Shown: piece after piece, positions 48,137 through 56,667 of the stretch
How positions within the stretch are numbered: the stretch's first letter is position 1
How the letters are laid out: every line of letters begins with the position of its first letter
From: JACCXG01 sp963750935
GTDB lineage: Bacteria > Acidobacteriota > Vicinamibacteria > Vicinamibacterales > 2-12-FULL-66-21
DNA: 64,000 nt
Direction: 5' to 3'
Assembly (NCBI GenBank): GCA_963750935.1
Contig: CAVVSR010000005.1
Coordinates: forward strand, 62,001-126,000
Translations under genes and position numbers: made by a program
Notes under the pieces: generated by a model
What the model was told of the DNA's origin: nothing
The model's database searches: none
What the model saw: only the letters and a program-made list of their open reading frames with translations

Positions 48137-49045
48137 TCAGAACGGATACTTCTGCAGCGCCAGCACCGCGCCGCCGGGATCCGCGATCACGACGAGCGAG
48201 CCGTTCCGCCGCTCGGGTGCGGCGGGCACGACGATGAGGCCGCCGAGCGCTGTCACGCGGGCGGCGAGCGCGGCGGGATCGCTGACGAGCACGTAGGGCA
48301 GCCAGTTGGGCTGCACGCCGGTGGCGGCCGGCGGCAGCTGGAACAGTCCGGCGCGGCCCCGCGTCGAGCGCAGCACGTGGTAGTCGACGTTGAGCCGCGT
48401 CTCCTGGATCTTCGAGTCGTATCCGGCGAGCCCCTTGTAGAACGCGAGCGCCCGGTCCACGTCGCCGGCGAGGTACTCCTGCCAGAAGAATTGATGCGGC
48501 GTCGGCTGTTCCGGATCGGGCACGCTGCGCCGGACCTGCGCGAGGCCGAGCGGGGCGCCCTGCGGATCGGTGATCACCGCCGCGCGAGCCATCGGCAGAT
48601 CCCGAGGCTGGACGAGCACCTTGCCCTTTTCGGCCTGGACGAACGCGACGCTCTTGTCGACGTCCGAGACGGCCATGAAGCTGACCCACTGTGACCCTGC
48701 CTCCGGCATCGCGCTGACGTCGACGATGCCGGCAACTGGACTCGACGCCCCGCGCGCGATGACGTACGGACGATCGCCGCGCCGCACGTCCTCGAAGCGC
48801 CAGCCGAACAGCTCTCCGTAGAACTTCTTCGCGGCGTTCACGTCCTTCGTCATCAGATCGCGCCAGACGAACCGGCCGGACTCGACGGCGTCCGACGGGG
48901 GAGAGGCGGCCGGCACGACGGACATGCCGAGGGTGGCGGCAACAGCGACCGCAAGTACGAGCGCCGCGAACGCAGGCGAGACGGCGGCCGAGCGGCGCGC
49001 CGACCTGGTGCAGAAGCGGCGGAATGATGCAAAGGCGGAGGACAT
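48137..49045 (-). CDS. Exported protein with two VOC (glyoxalase-like) domains
   Basis: The protein of about 302 residues has a signal anchor (FAALVLAVAVAATLGMSVVPAA, about 24-45) and then two VOC domains. Domain 1 is FVWRDLMTKDVNAAKKFYGELFGW to QVRRS; domain 2 is FFWQEYLAGDVDRALAFYKGLAGY to VIADPGGAVLALQKYPF. The paired alpha/beta fold, with VITDPQGAPLG and VIADPGGAVLA repeats, matches the glyoxalase/bleomycin-resistance/dioxygenase superfamily. The start is uncertain: ATG 49045 fits the export signal, while ATG 49093 is also in frame. Localisation to the periplasm is unusual for the family. A tiny lipoprotein follows in the same operon. Confidence 0.85.
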   Translation of the reverse strand: MSSAFASFRRFCTRSARRSAAVSPAFAALVLAVAVAATLGMSVVPAASPPSDAVESGRFVWRDLMTKDVNAAKKFYGELFGWRFEDVRRGDRPYVIARGASSPVAGIVDVSAMPEAGSQWVSFMAVSDVDKSVAFVQAEKGKVLVQPRDLPMARAAVITDPQGAPLGLAQVRRSVPDPEQPTPHQFFWQEYLAGDVDRALAFYKGLAGYDSKIQETRLNVDYHVLRSTRGRAGLFQLPPAATGVQPNWLPYVLVSDPAALAARVTALGGLIVVPAAPERRNGSLVVIADPGGAVLALQKYPF

Positions 49046-49233
49046 GTGCTGCCTGATGAGCGGCAAGCCGCATGCCACGGCAGTCAGTGACATGCGATCG
49101 CGAGGCAACCCGTTGTGCGGGCGGACATTCGTCCGCGTCAGCGCCGGCACCCCTGAGCCGGACCTCGGCGTTATCATCCGGAGGCCCGGAGGCCCTCCGG
49201 CATTGCGGACTCCCGCTACCGTCCAGCTCGGGC

Positions 49234-51402
49234 CTAGCGGATGCGATCGACGAGCATCAGGTCGCTGCCATCGCGATCGATGGTTCCGAAGAGCAGCCAA
49301 CGCTGATCCGGCGACAGCGCGATGCCGGTAGACCAGGGCTTCCCGACCGTTGACACCGTCGTCCGCCGCTCCGTGGTGAAGTCGAAGAAGTCGATCGATG
49401 TCTTCGACGCCGAGTCGCCGACGGCCAGGAAGTAGATTCCACGGTCTCCGACGACGAAATTGGTTGTATAGCTCACGCCGTCAAACAGCTGCACATCGCT
49501 GCCATCTTCGAGCGACAGGCGCCACAACGTCGTGGGCGATCCGTTCTTGGTGTAGTAGATGGACCGGCGATCGGGAGATTCCTGGGCCGTTTGCCCTCCA
49601 TTGGTCGTGACCTGCGTCGCCGCGCTGCCGTCGGCCCGCATTCGCCAGATCTCGAAGCGCCCGGTTCGATTCGATCCGAAGTAGATCGACTGCCCGTCTT
49701 GCGACCAGCTCGCTTCCAGGTCATGAGCGGGATCCGTCGTCAGACGACGGATCTCGCCCGTCCTGGGGAACAGAAGGTAGAGGTCGGACGAGCCGTCGCG
49801 CGTGGAGTTGAACAGGACTGATTGCCCGTCGCGCGCCCATAGAGCGCCGGCGCAGAGTGGGCCATCCATCGACGTCATCTTGCGGGGGCTGGCGCCGTCG
49901 GCACCGGAAATCCAGAGCTCCTGGGATCCGGAACGGGTGGAGGTGAAGACCACCTGTTGACCGTCCGGGGAGTATGACGGCGTGGCCTCGTCGAGGGTGG
50001 AGGAGAGACCCGCCTCGACCGGCACCGCGTCAGGCCGCGTCAGATCGAGCTTCCACAGGTTCGCATCGCGGAGCCGGACCGAGTACACCATGCGTCCAGT
50101 GCGCCCGACGCTGATCTGGGTGGCACGTTCTCCAAAGGGCAGGAGCTGCGGCTGCCCTGCAGGCTCCGACCTCTCCGACACGGCAAGCTGGGCGAGCCGG
50201 GTCGGCGCGCCGTGACCGCTCCACGAGTACACGAGGCCCCGCCCGTCAGGCGTCCACGCATGGCCCGAGATCATCGTTCGGCGAGGGTCGTTCACTATCG
50301 GCGTGGGCTCACCGACGGGTGTCATGGCTGGCGACACCGGCAGGATGAAGATCCCGCTGTGAGTCGCCTTGCTTCGGATGAACGCGATCCGGCGGCCGTC
50401 GGGCGAAAAGACAGGCCCGAAGTCCGCAATCCATTCCGGGCTCCGCGGAGAGGTGAGGCGTCGCGTTTCGACCCCGTCGATCCCGACCAGCCAGAGCCCG
50501 AACGGCTCTGACGCCGACGCCTTGCCGCCGACCGCCACCCACTTGCCGTCCGGGGTCCACGAGAGGCTGGTCGGCCGCCGGGAGCTGTCGAGGACGAACG
50601 ACGCCACCCGGCGTTCCGCTCCCCCCAGGGCCGGGATTAGGAAGACCTCGAACACACGCTCGGGGAGGCGTCGCACGAAGGCTATCCGCTGTCCGTCCGG
50701 CGACCATGCGGGGCTTTCGTCGCGTTCCGGCGCGTTCGTCAAGCGAACCGGTTCGCCCGTCCCGACCAGCTTGACGTAGATGTCGTCGTTGTCTTGCCGC
50801 GGTCCGTTCCAGGAGAAAGCGACCTGGCTCCCGTCAGGCGAGAGGCTGGGCCCGGTTTCACTGCCAGGGTACGCGGTAAGCGGCGTGGCAATCGCGCTGA
50901 ACTGGTCGGGCGGCGGGGTTGGCTGCCGGGAAACGTAGATCAGGCATCCCGCCGCGAGGATCAGGAAGACCAAAAACCCGGTGCCAAGTCTCCACGCGTT
51001 GCGGTTGCGGGCCGCAGGCGGAACCGCGGGCGCCATCTCTGTTGCCGGGCTCGCAGGGATCGTCGGCGCCGCCGCTGGTTGGGTCGCGACGACGTCCGCT
51101 GCGAATCGATACCCGTGCTTCGGGACGGTTTCGATCCACTCCGCCCCCTTCTCACCAAGTGCTTTCCGGAGCGTCGAGATCTGGAACGAAAGGTTGGCCT
51201 CCTCGACGAAGGTGTCGGGCCAGAGTGCCGTCATCAGCTCCGGCTTCGAGAACGCGCGTCCCGGGGTGCGGACCAGCATCAGCAACAGGTCGAAGGTTTT
51301 CGGCGGCAGCGGGACGCGCCGGTGCTCACGCGTCAGGATGCGCTGACCTGCGTCCAGACGACACGGCCCGAACTCGTACAAGTCGTTGGAGGAACTGGGC
51401 AT
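49234..51402 (-). CDS. Winged-helix regulator with membrane helix and TolB propeller (CadC-like)
   Basis: This is a protein of 722 residues. The N-terminus is an OmpR/CadC-type winged helix (YEFGPCRLDAGQRIL, VPLPPKTFDLLLMLVRTPG, LSFQISTLRKALGE, WIETVPKHGYRFAADV; about 8-102). One membrane helix follows (GTGFLVFLILAAGCLIYV, about 135-155), then a TolB/WD40-like propeller with many SPDG/TPDG repeats to the end (DLMLVDRIR). The DNA-binding domain would be cytoplasmic and the propeller periplasmic, so it could sense an outside signal and act directly on a promoter. ATG 51402 is preferred; an upstream TTG at 51456 is in frame. It is divergent from the M48 gene 90 bp away, a possible target. Confidence 0.9.
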   Translation of the reverse strand: MPSSSNDLYEFGPCRLDAGQRILTREHRRVPLPPKTFDLLLMLVRTPGRAFSKPELMTALWPDTFVEEANLSFQISTLRKALGEKGAEWIETVPKHGYRFAADVVATQPAAAPTIPASPATEMAPAVPPAARNRNAWRLGTGFLVFLILAAGCLIYVSRQPTPPPDQFSAIATPLTAYPGSETGPSLSPDGSQVAFSWNGPRQDNDDIYVKLVGTGEPVRLTNAPERDESPAWSPDGQRIAFVRRLPERVFEVFLIPALGGAERRVASFVLDSSRRPTSLSWTPDGKWVAVGGKASASEPFGLWLVGIDGVETRRLTSPRSPEWIADFGPVFSPDGRRIAFIRSKATHSGIFILPVSPAMTPVGEPTPIVNDPRRTMISGHAWTPDGRGLVYSWSGHGAPTRLAQLAVSERSEPAGQPQLLPFGERATQISVGRTGRMVYSVRLRDANLWKLDLTRPDAVPVEAGLSSTLDEATPSYSPDGQQVVFTSTRSGSQELWISGADGASPRKMTSMDGPLCAGALWARDGQSVLFNSTRDGSSDLYLLFPRTGEIRRLTTDPAHDLEASWSQDGQSIYFGSNRTGRFEIWRMRADGSAATQVTTNGGQTAQESPDRRSIYYTKNGSPTTLWRLSLEDGSDVQLFDGVSYTTNFVVGDRGIYFLAVGDSASKTSIDFFDFTTERRTTVSTVGKPWSTGIALSPDQRWLLFGTIDRDGSDLMLVDRIR

Positions 51403-51492
51403 TCCGCTGCTCAGGAATTGCTTCGAAAACCCTTCGACTGAACTCGTCGCCTGCAAAGGATTCGCTCATGAGCCGCCGCGCAGCATCGGCTC

Positions 51493-52203
51493 ATGACCAT
51501 CCGCGCCCGATCTCTCGCACTCGCCGTCGCCCTTGCCGCGGCCGGCACGTCCGCGGCCGCTCAGTCGCTGTCAACAATCCGTCCCGACGATCTCCTCGCC
51601 ATGGACCCGCTCGCGCTGGCCCGGCTCCTCGACGAGAGCCGGCCGGTCCCTGTGACGCCGGCTGTCAGAGCGCACGTTCTCGCGGGTCTACCCAAGCAGG
51701 GCGTCGTCGAAAACCTCGACGACGGCGCACGGCGGAAGCTGGCCGCACTCGCACCGGTTCTGGAGGCCGCTCAGCGGGGGTCAGTTTATGCCATCAAGGT
51801 CATCGACGTGCCGCAGGCGTTCGTCGGCCTCCACGCGCGTGCCGTGGTCCTCATCTCACTGCAAGCGCTGCGCTTGTTGACGGAAGAGGAGTTGCGGGCG
51901 CTGGTGGCGCACGAAACGGGGCACGAGTACGTCCACGCCGAGTACGAGCGCGCCACGGCTGCCGGCCGCAATGGGCGCCTTCAGGAGCTCGAGCTGGTCT
52001 GCGACATCATCGCGGTGGTGACCCTTCACGCCATCGGGCAGAAGGCGTCGTCGCTGGTGGCGGGCATCGAGAAGCTCTTACGGTTCGACCGCCATCATTT
52101 CGGCCGTGACATGGAGCACCCGGACTACCCCAGCCCCCTGCTTCGTCGATCGGTGGTGCTGCGGCTCGAGCAGAGAATCTCGGAAGCCGCGGGTGGCCGG
52201 TGA
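51493..52203 (+). CDS. Secreted M48-like metallopeptidase
   Basis: This is a protein of 236 residues with a signal peptide (ARSLALAVALAAAGTSAAAQ). The zinc motif is VAHETGHEYVHAEYE (HExxH at 140-144), and a downstream LELVCDIIAV segment supplies the expected third ligand region (E and D as in M48 peptidases). The domain is shorter than HtpX or BepA and has no TPR or membrane helices. It would be a periplasmic protease, perhaps of the quality-control type. It is divergent from the winged-helix/TolB regulator and stops 20 bp before the end of the convergent hydrolase gene. Confidence 0.8.
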   Translation: MTIRARSLALAVALAAAGTSAAAQSLSTIRPDDLLAMDPLALARLLDESRPVPVTPAVRAHVLAGLPKQGVVENLDDGARRKLAALAPVLEAAQRGSVYAIKVIDVPQAFVGLHARAVVLISLQALRLLTEEELRALVAHETGHEYVHAEYERATAAGRNGRLQELELVCDIIAVVTLHAIGQKASSLVAGIEKLLRFDRHHFGRDMEHPDYPSPLLRRSVVLRLEQRISEAAGGR

Positions 52204-52223
52204 CTGCGCGCCGGGCAACGGCG

Positions 52224-53801
52224 TCAGCGTCTGTCGGCGAGGGCCGACACGAACGCGTCGATCTGCTCGAGGACTTCGCGGGGATTGCTGACGAACAAGT
52301 CATGCCCGCCTGAAAGCTCCGAGACGCGGCCACGCTCGGCGAACGCGGCAAACCATTTGGCGTGACGCGCGACATTCTCGCGCTCCAATGGATAAAGCGT
52401 TTCCACGCGTTTGCGAACGGCCGGATCAGCCGCGTCGTACCACGGCCGCATCAACTCGTCCGCCGATGTCGGCACGGCGTAGATCGCGAGTGCAGGCACA
52501 CGAATACGTTCGGGGCTGTATGTCTTGTAGGCGGTCCGCATCTCATTGGAGAACGCCTGCATGACGTGAGGCTCAGGCGTCCAGCGTCCACGCACGCTTC
52601 CATCCGCGTTGGCGACATACCTGGCTCTCAGCCGTCCCTCCGGCCCGGGCGGTCCTTGCGTCGTCAGGAACGCACGCAGCGCGGCGAACGACGCCAGGTC
52701 AGCCGGTTTTGGACCAGAAGGACCTGGCAATGCCCTGGCTGCGGCTTCGTGCGCTTCGAACTTGTCCGCGCGATCGAACGCCGCGTCAACGTACACCAGC
52801 CCCGCGATCCGGGTGGAATAGCGGGCGCCCAGTACGTGCATTTCCTCGCCGGCGAACGAATGGCCGACAACGACCGGGTTCTTCAGGCCGACCGCATCCA
52901 TCACGCGCACGACGTCTTCGGCGAGGCGTACGAATCCGTAGCCGGTGGCGGGTGCGGATGATCCCGGATGGCCGCGCCTGGTCACGCCGACGACGCGGTA
53001 GCGCATGGCCAGCTTCGGCGCCACGTCATCGAACACGTGCGCCGTATCACTCAGGCCCGCCAGAAGGAGCAGGGCAGGACCGGAACCGCCCCAGTCGAGC
53101 ACTTCCAGCCGCACATCATCCTCGACGGTGACGAGCGTCGTCTTGTGCGGCGACGGGTCTCGCCAGTCGTTCTGCTGGGCCGACGTAGAGGAGGCGCCCC
53201 CCACCAGGAAGATCACCGAAGCCGCGAGCCCGATCGCGACGGCGAAGGGGACGGCGACGACCACCGTCCGGCGGCGGGCAAATGCGCCACCAGCCAACAG
53301 CGCGACCGTGGCTCCCAGCGCGATGGTGAAGAACATACGGAACCGGGCGCGGGACAGCTCCTGTGGCTCGATCGTCACGCCAAGGGCCAGCAACAGTGCC
53401 GCACCGATGATGGCAAGGATCGCGCACGCGGCCATGCCGCGACGCGGCGCGATAGCCACCAGCGAGGCGCCGGTCCAGAGCGCACCACCCCACCAGAAGA
53501 GCGACAGCGAGATCCAGCTCCCGGGCGAACCGAACAACTGGGGAACCAGATAGACCGTGGCGACTCCTCCGAATGCCGGCGCGGACAAGAGCACCAGGCC
53601 TGCCAACGTGAGCGCGAGCACTCGCAGCGGTGCCTCCGTCGCGGCGCTCAGCCAGAGTGTCATCGTGACGCGCAGGACGTGCAGCCAGAACCAGATCCAT
53701 CCGCGCTGCTCCCGCTCTTCCGCCAGGTCACCGGCGAGCGCCTCGGCGCGATCCGAAGACGTAAACAGCGAGAACAGCCTCTCAACAGCGTTGTCACGCA
53801 T
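52224..53801 (-). CDS. Alpha/beta hydrolase fused to a membrane prefix domain
   Basis: This is a protein of 525 residues. The first part (about 1-205) begins DNAVERLFSLFTSSDRAEAL, which resembles the short prefix of PadR-associated permeases, and has about five membrane helices. The C-terminal part is an alpha/beta hydrolase: LEVLDWGGSGPALLLLAGL (oxyanion region), nucleophile GHSFAG (S315) and a late histidine in LSGGHDLFVSN; an acid residue probably lies in the IYAVPTSADELM region. The active site would face the periplasm. ATG 53801 overlaps the end of a truncated PadR gene by 8 bp, so it probably once formed a PadR-controlled pair. Substrate unknown; epoxide or ester hydrolases and haloperoxidase-like enzymes share the fold. 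Confidence 0.85.
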   Translation of the reverse strand: MRDNAVERLFSLFTSSDRAEALAGDLAEEREQRGWIWFWLHVLRVTMTLWLSAATEAPLRVLALTLAGLVLLSAPAFGGVATVYLVPQLFGSPGSWISLSLFWWGGALWTGASLVAIAPRRGMAACAILAIIGAALLLALGVTIEPQELSRARFRMFFTIALGATVALLAGGAFARRRTVVVAVPFAVAIGLAASVIFLVGGASSTSAQQNDWRDPSPHKTTLVTVEDDVRLEVLDWGGSGPALLLLAGLSDTAHVFDDVAPKLAMRYRVVGVTRRGHPGSSAPATGYGFVRLAEDVVRVMDAVGLKNPVVVGHSFAGEEMHVLGARYSTRIAGLVYVDAAFDRADKFEAHEAAARALPGPSGPKPADLASFAALRAFLTTQGPPGPEGRLRARYVANADGSVRGRWTPEPHVMQAFSNEMRTAYKTYSPERIRVPALAIYAVPTSADELMRPWYDAADPAVRKRVETLYPLERENVARHAKWFAAFAERGRVSELSGGHDLFVSNPREVLEQIDAFVSALADRR

Positions 53802-53907
53802 GCGCACCTCGCGGCAGGTTGAGGCCATCCAGCAGTCGTTCGTAGGCCTGCACGGCGCGGGTGAGCGCCTCGATGCCCGATGCCGTCACCGTGACGTGGC
53901 GTTTCGC
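53794..53907 (-). pseudogene. C-terminal fragment of a PadR-family regulator
   Basis: The frame RAKRHVTVTASGIEALTRAV then QAYERLLDGLNLPRGAHA-stop resembles the wing and last helix of PadR proteins (RRHYRLTAAG-like). No N-terminal winged-helix part precedes it; the frame runs straight into the end of the kinase gene at 53931. The stop overlaps the ATG of the hydrolase gene by 8 bp, the usual arrangement for a PadR-membrane protein pair. A deletion that removed the regulator's 5' end is the likely cause. The upstream limit is approximate. Confidence 0.55.
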
Positions 53908-53930
53908 GCGGGGCGGGTCAAGAGACTCAC

Positions 53931-56576
53931 TTATTTCAGCGTGGCCAACCAGATGTCGGCCTGCCGCGAGCTGCGGAGCACATACACGGAACGCCCGTCG
54001 TGCGACACCGCACCCAGCATGAAATTCTCTCCGGGTCGCGAGAAGATGTCTCGAACCGCGCCCGTCTGCGCGTCTGCCACGGAGAGCACACCCAGCGCCT
54101 TGGAGAACATCATCCGGCGGCTGTCCGGAAGCCAGTACGGCTCGAACCTGGCGTCGGACAGTCTCTTGAAAGATCGCGACTCGAGCGAGTACGCGACAAC
54201 CGTCACCGGTTCGCCCCCCCGGGTTTCGACGCCGGCGAGCAGCCGCCCGTCAGGGGACCACGCGGTCGCACGCCAGGCGGCGCCGGGTGGATTCGGCAAA
54301 CGCTGAGGCGTCTGATCCTGCCATGGCTTACCCAGGTCGAACATCGACACGCCACGCTCCTCGACGATCTCGGTGAACACCATTTTCGAACCGTCAGGCG
54401 ACCACACTGGGTAATGAGCGCCGCTTTGCCTGGTCAGTTGAGTCAGGCCGCTGCCATCCACGTTGATCGTCCATGCTTCCCAGCCGCCAGCTCGATTCGA
54501 ATAGAACCCAATCCGCCTGCCATCTGGCGACCACCTGGGATAGCGATCGTTGGCCGCGTCATTCGTGAGCTGACGGAGTCCGGTGCCATCCGCTCTTGCG
54601 ACGAACAGATCCTCCTGCGACCGGAATGACTGCAGCACGATCGACTGACCGTCTGGCGCAACATCAAGACCGCCCCAGGGCTGCGAACCGCTCGTCACCC
54701 AGTAGGGCTCTGGCAGGATCTTCTCGCTCGCGGGATCCATGGTGAGCCGCTGCACGTTCTGCTCGAGCTCGTAGGAGCAGTACGCGATGCGACTACCGTC
54801 GGCCGACACGCTGATGTGACCGACGAACCGGGAGGGCACGGTGATGGGCTCGGGCTGCCCGAGCGGCCGACCGGACCCTTCGTCGATCGGGACGCGCCAG
54901 AGATTCATGGTGCCGCCGCGGTTACTCGCAAAATAGAGGGACTTGCCGTCAGGTGCCCACACCGGATTCCAGTCCAGCGCCGCATCGTCGGTCACCAGGA
55001 CTGCATCGCCGCCTGCCGCGGCGATCGTGAGGATGTCCCGCTGCCGCTGCGCGCCGCGGGCCGCCCAGAACGCGATGCGCGATCCAGCGGGTGACCAGCT
55101 CGGCTGCACCGAATCCTCTGTGGCGATCTGCCGCTTCTCCCCACTGTCGATGTTCACGATCCAGAGCCCGCTGCGAGGCCCCCGGCCGGCAGGGTTGAGC
55201 ATCACGCTCTCGGTTGCGTAGACGACCTCCTTGCCGCTTGGCGACCACGCCGGGTTGTAGCCGCTGTCCGTCAACCGCCGCACCGACTCGCCGGTGCGTC
55301 CCATGACGAAGATGCCGCCGCCGTCGCGGTCGGACTGGAAGACGATTCGCTCGCCGTCGGACGAGAAGGCAGGCTGCCGATCGGCGGCCGTTGCGTCCTT
55401 CGTCAGATTGATTGCGGTCTGGCCGCCGACGCTCTGGAGGTAGATGTCCGAGTTGCCAGACGCGGCGTTTGTGTAGACGATCCACTTGCCGTCAGGCGAC
55501 AGGCTTGGATACTCCTCGGCGCCGCTCTGGACCGTGAGCTGCGCGAACGTCGCAGACGTTGGTGCTGACGCTGGACGGCTGAAGCCAGGTCCGAAGCGGT
55601 ACATCGCGAAAGCGGTGACCGCGGCGGCCGCCACCGCGGCGGCCGTGACGCCGAGCCATGGGAGACTGGCGCGCTTTGCGGCGGGTGAAACCGCCATCGG
55701 AGCGCTGAGCGCGAGCTCGCCCGAATCCAGCGACTGCTTCAGCTCCTGCAGGTCGTTCCTGATGTCCTTGGCGCTCTGATAGCGCTCATCGGAATCCTTC
55801 ATCAGGCAGCGCCGGATGATGCGCGCCAGATCGCGCGGCAGGGCGCGATTGATCTCCGTCACATTCCGCGGCGTGTCCTTGAGGATCGATGACAGCACGG
55901 AGACGCTCGTGTCGCCTTTGAACGGCCGCTCCCCGGTCGCCATCTCGTAGAGCACGATGCCGAGCGAGAAGATGTCGGACCGATAGTCGATTTGCCTCCC
56001 TTCCGCCTGCTCGGGGGACATGTACGCGACCGTCCCGATGATCCGTCCTTCCCCGGTCAGCGACTGCGTCGGAAGAAAGGTCGCCGCGGAAGGCGAGGGC
56101 TGCTCTTCCTTCAACTTGGCGAGGCCGAAATCCAGCACCTTGAGCCGTCCGTCGTCCCCGACCATCACGTTCTGCGGCTTCAGATCGCGATGGGTGATGC
56201 CCCGGTGATGTGCGGCGCTGACCGCATCGGTCAGCGGAATCGCCAGCTTGAGCAAACGGTCGAGCGCCAGGCCGCCGACCGGAATCAGCATGGAGAGCGG
56301 CTTGCCCTCCACGATCTCCATCGTCAGGAAGTGCGTGGATCCGGAAAGCTCGACCGAGTAGATGGTGACGATGTTGGGGTGGTTGAGGGCGGCGACGGCC
56401 TGCGCCTCGCGCTCGAAGCGGTGGCGCCGCTCGTCATCCACGCCGAGCGGCGACGACAACACCTTGAGCGCAACCTGACGGTGCAGTTTCTGATCCTCGG
56501 CGGCATACACCTCGCCCATTCCGCCGCTGCCGAGCTCGCGAACGATCCGGTAATGGCCGAGGGTCGTGCCGATCAT
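53931..56576 (-). CDS. Ser/Thr protein kinase with TolB/WD40-like propeller
   Basis: This is a receptor kinase of 881 residues. Motifs: GSGGMGEVYAAED, VALKVLS, HRDLKPQN (near 130), DFGLAKL and MSPEQAEG. A membrane helix (WLGVTAAAVAAAAVTAFAMY) lies near residue 315, followed by propeller repeats (SPDGKWIVYTN, SSDGERIVFQSD, APDGKSLYFASN) to the end at DIWLATLK. ATG 56576 overlaps the TGA of a 25-codon fragment that looks like the start of another kinase. The downstream side abuts a truncated PadR gene, so both flanks show rearrangement while the kinase itself is intact. Confidence 0.92.
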   Translation of the reverse strand: MIGTTLGHYRIVRELGSGGMGEVYAAEDQKLHRQVALKVLSSPLGVDDERRHRFEREAQAVAALNHPNIVTIYSVELSGSTHFLTMEIVEGKPLSMLIPVGGLALDRLLKLAIPLTDAVSAAHHRGITHRDLKPQNVMVGDDGRLKVLDFGLAKLKEEQPSPSAATFLPTQSLTGEGRIIGTVAYMSPEQAEGRQIDYRSDIFSLGIVLYEMATGERPFKGDTSVSVLSSILKDTPRNVTEINRALPRDLARIIRRCLMKDSDERYQSAKDIRNDLQELKQSLDSGELALSAPMAVSPAAKRASLPWLGVTAAAVAAAAVTAFAMYRFGPGFSRPASAPTSATFAQLTVQSGAEEYPSLSPDGKWIVYTNAASGNSDIYLQSVGGQTAINLTKDATAADRQPAFSSDGERIVFQSDRDGGGIFVMGRTGESVRRLTDSGYNPAWSPSGKEVVYATESVMLNPAGRGPRSGLWIVNIDSGEKRQIATEDSVQPSWSPAGSRIAFWAARGAQRQRDILTIAAAGGDAVLVTDDAALDWNPVWAPDGKSLYFASNRGGTMNLWRVPIDEGSGRPLGQPEPITVPSRFVGHISVSADGSRIAYCSYELEQNVQRLTMDPASEKILPEPYWVTSGSQPWGGLDVAPDGQSIVLQSFRSQEDLFVARADGTGLRQLTNDAANDRYPRWSPDGRRIGFYSNRAGGWEAWTINVDGSGLTQLTRQSGAHYPVWSPDGSKMVFTEIVEERGVSMFDLGKPWQDQTPQRLPNPPGAAWRATAWSPDGRLLAGVETRGGEPVTVVAYSLESRSFKRLSDARFEPYWLPDSRRMMFSKALGVLSVADAQTGAVRDIFSRPGENFMLGAVSHDGRSVYVLRSSRQADIWLATLK

Positions 56577-56650
56577 CGATGGGTGTCAGGATTCTTCAGC
56601 GGCGAAACCACTTTGTACGGACCGACGCGGGTGCCAGCGGCGAGGCTCAT
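56573..56650 (-). pseudogene. Kinase N-terminal fragment, or 25-codon leader peptide
   Basis: ATG 56650 opens a frame MSLAAGTRVGPYKVVSPL, the standard beginning of acidobacterial Ser/Thr kinases, which then changes to KNPDTHR and stops with TGA overlapping the ATG of the intact kinase (ATGA). The rest of that kinase is absent. It may be a deletion fossil. Because it is exactly coupled to the next start, it could now serve as a translated leader. Confidence 0.55.
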
Positions 56651-56667
56651 ATGTGGTTGTGCGCGGA

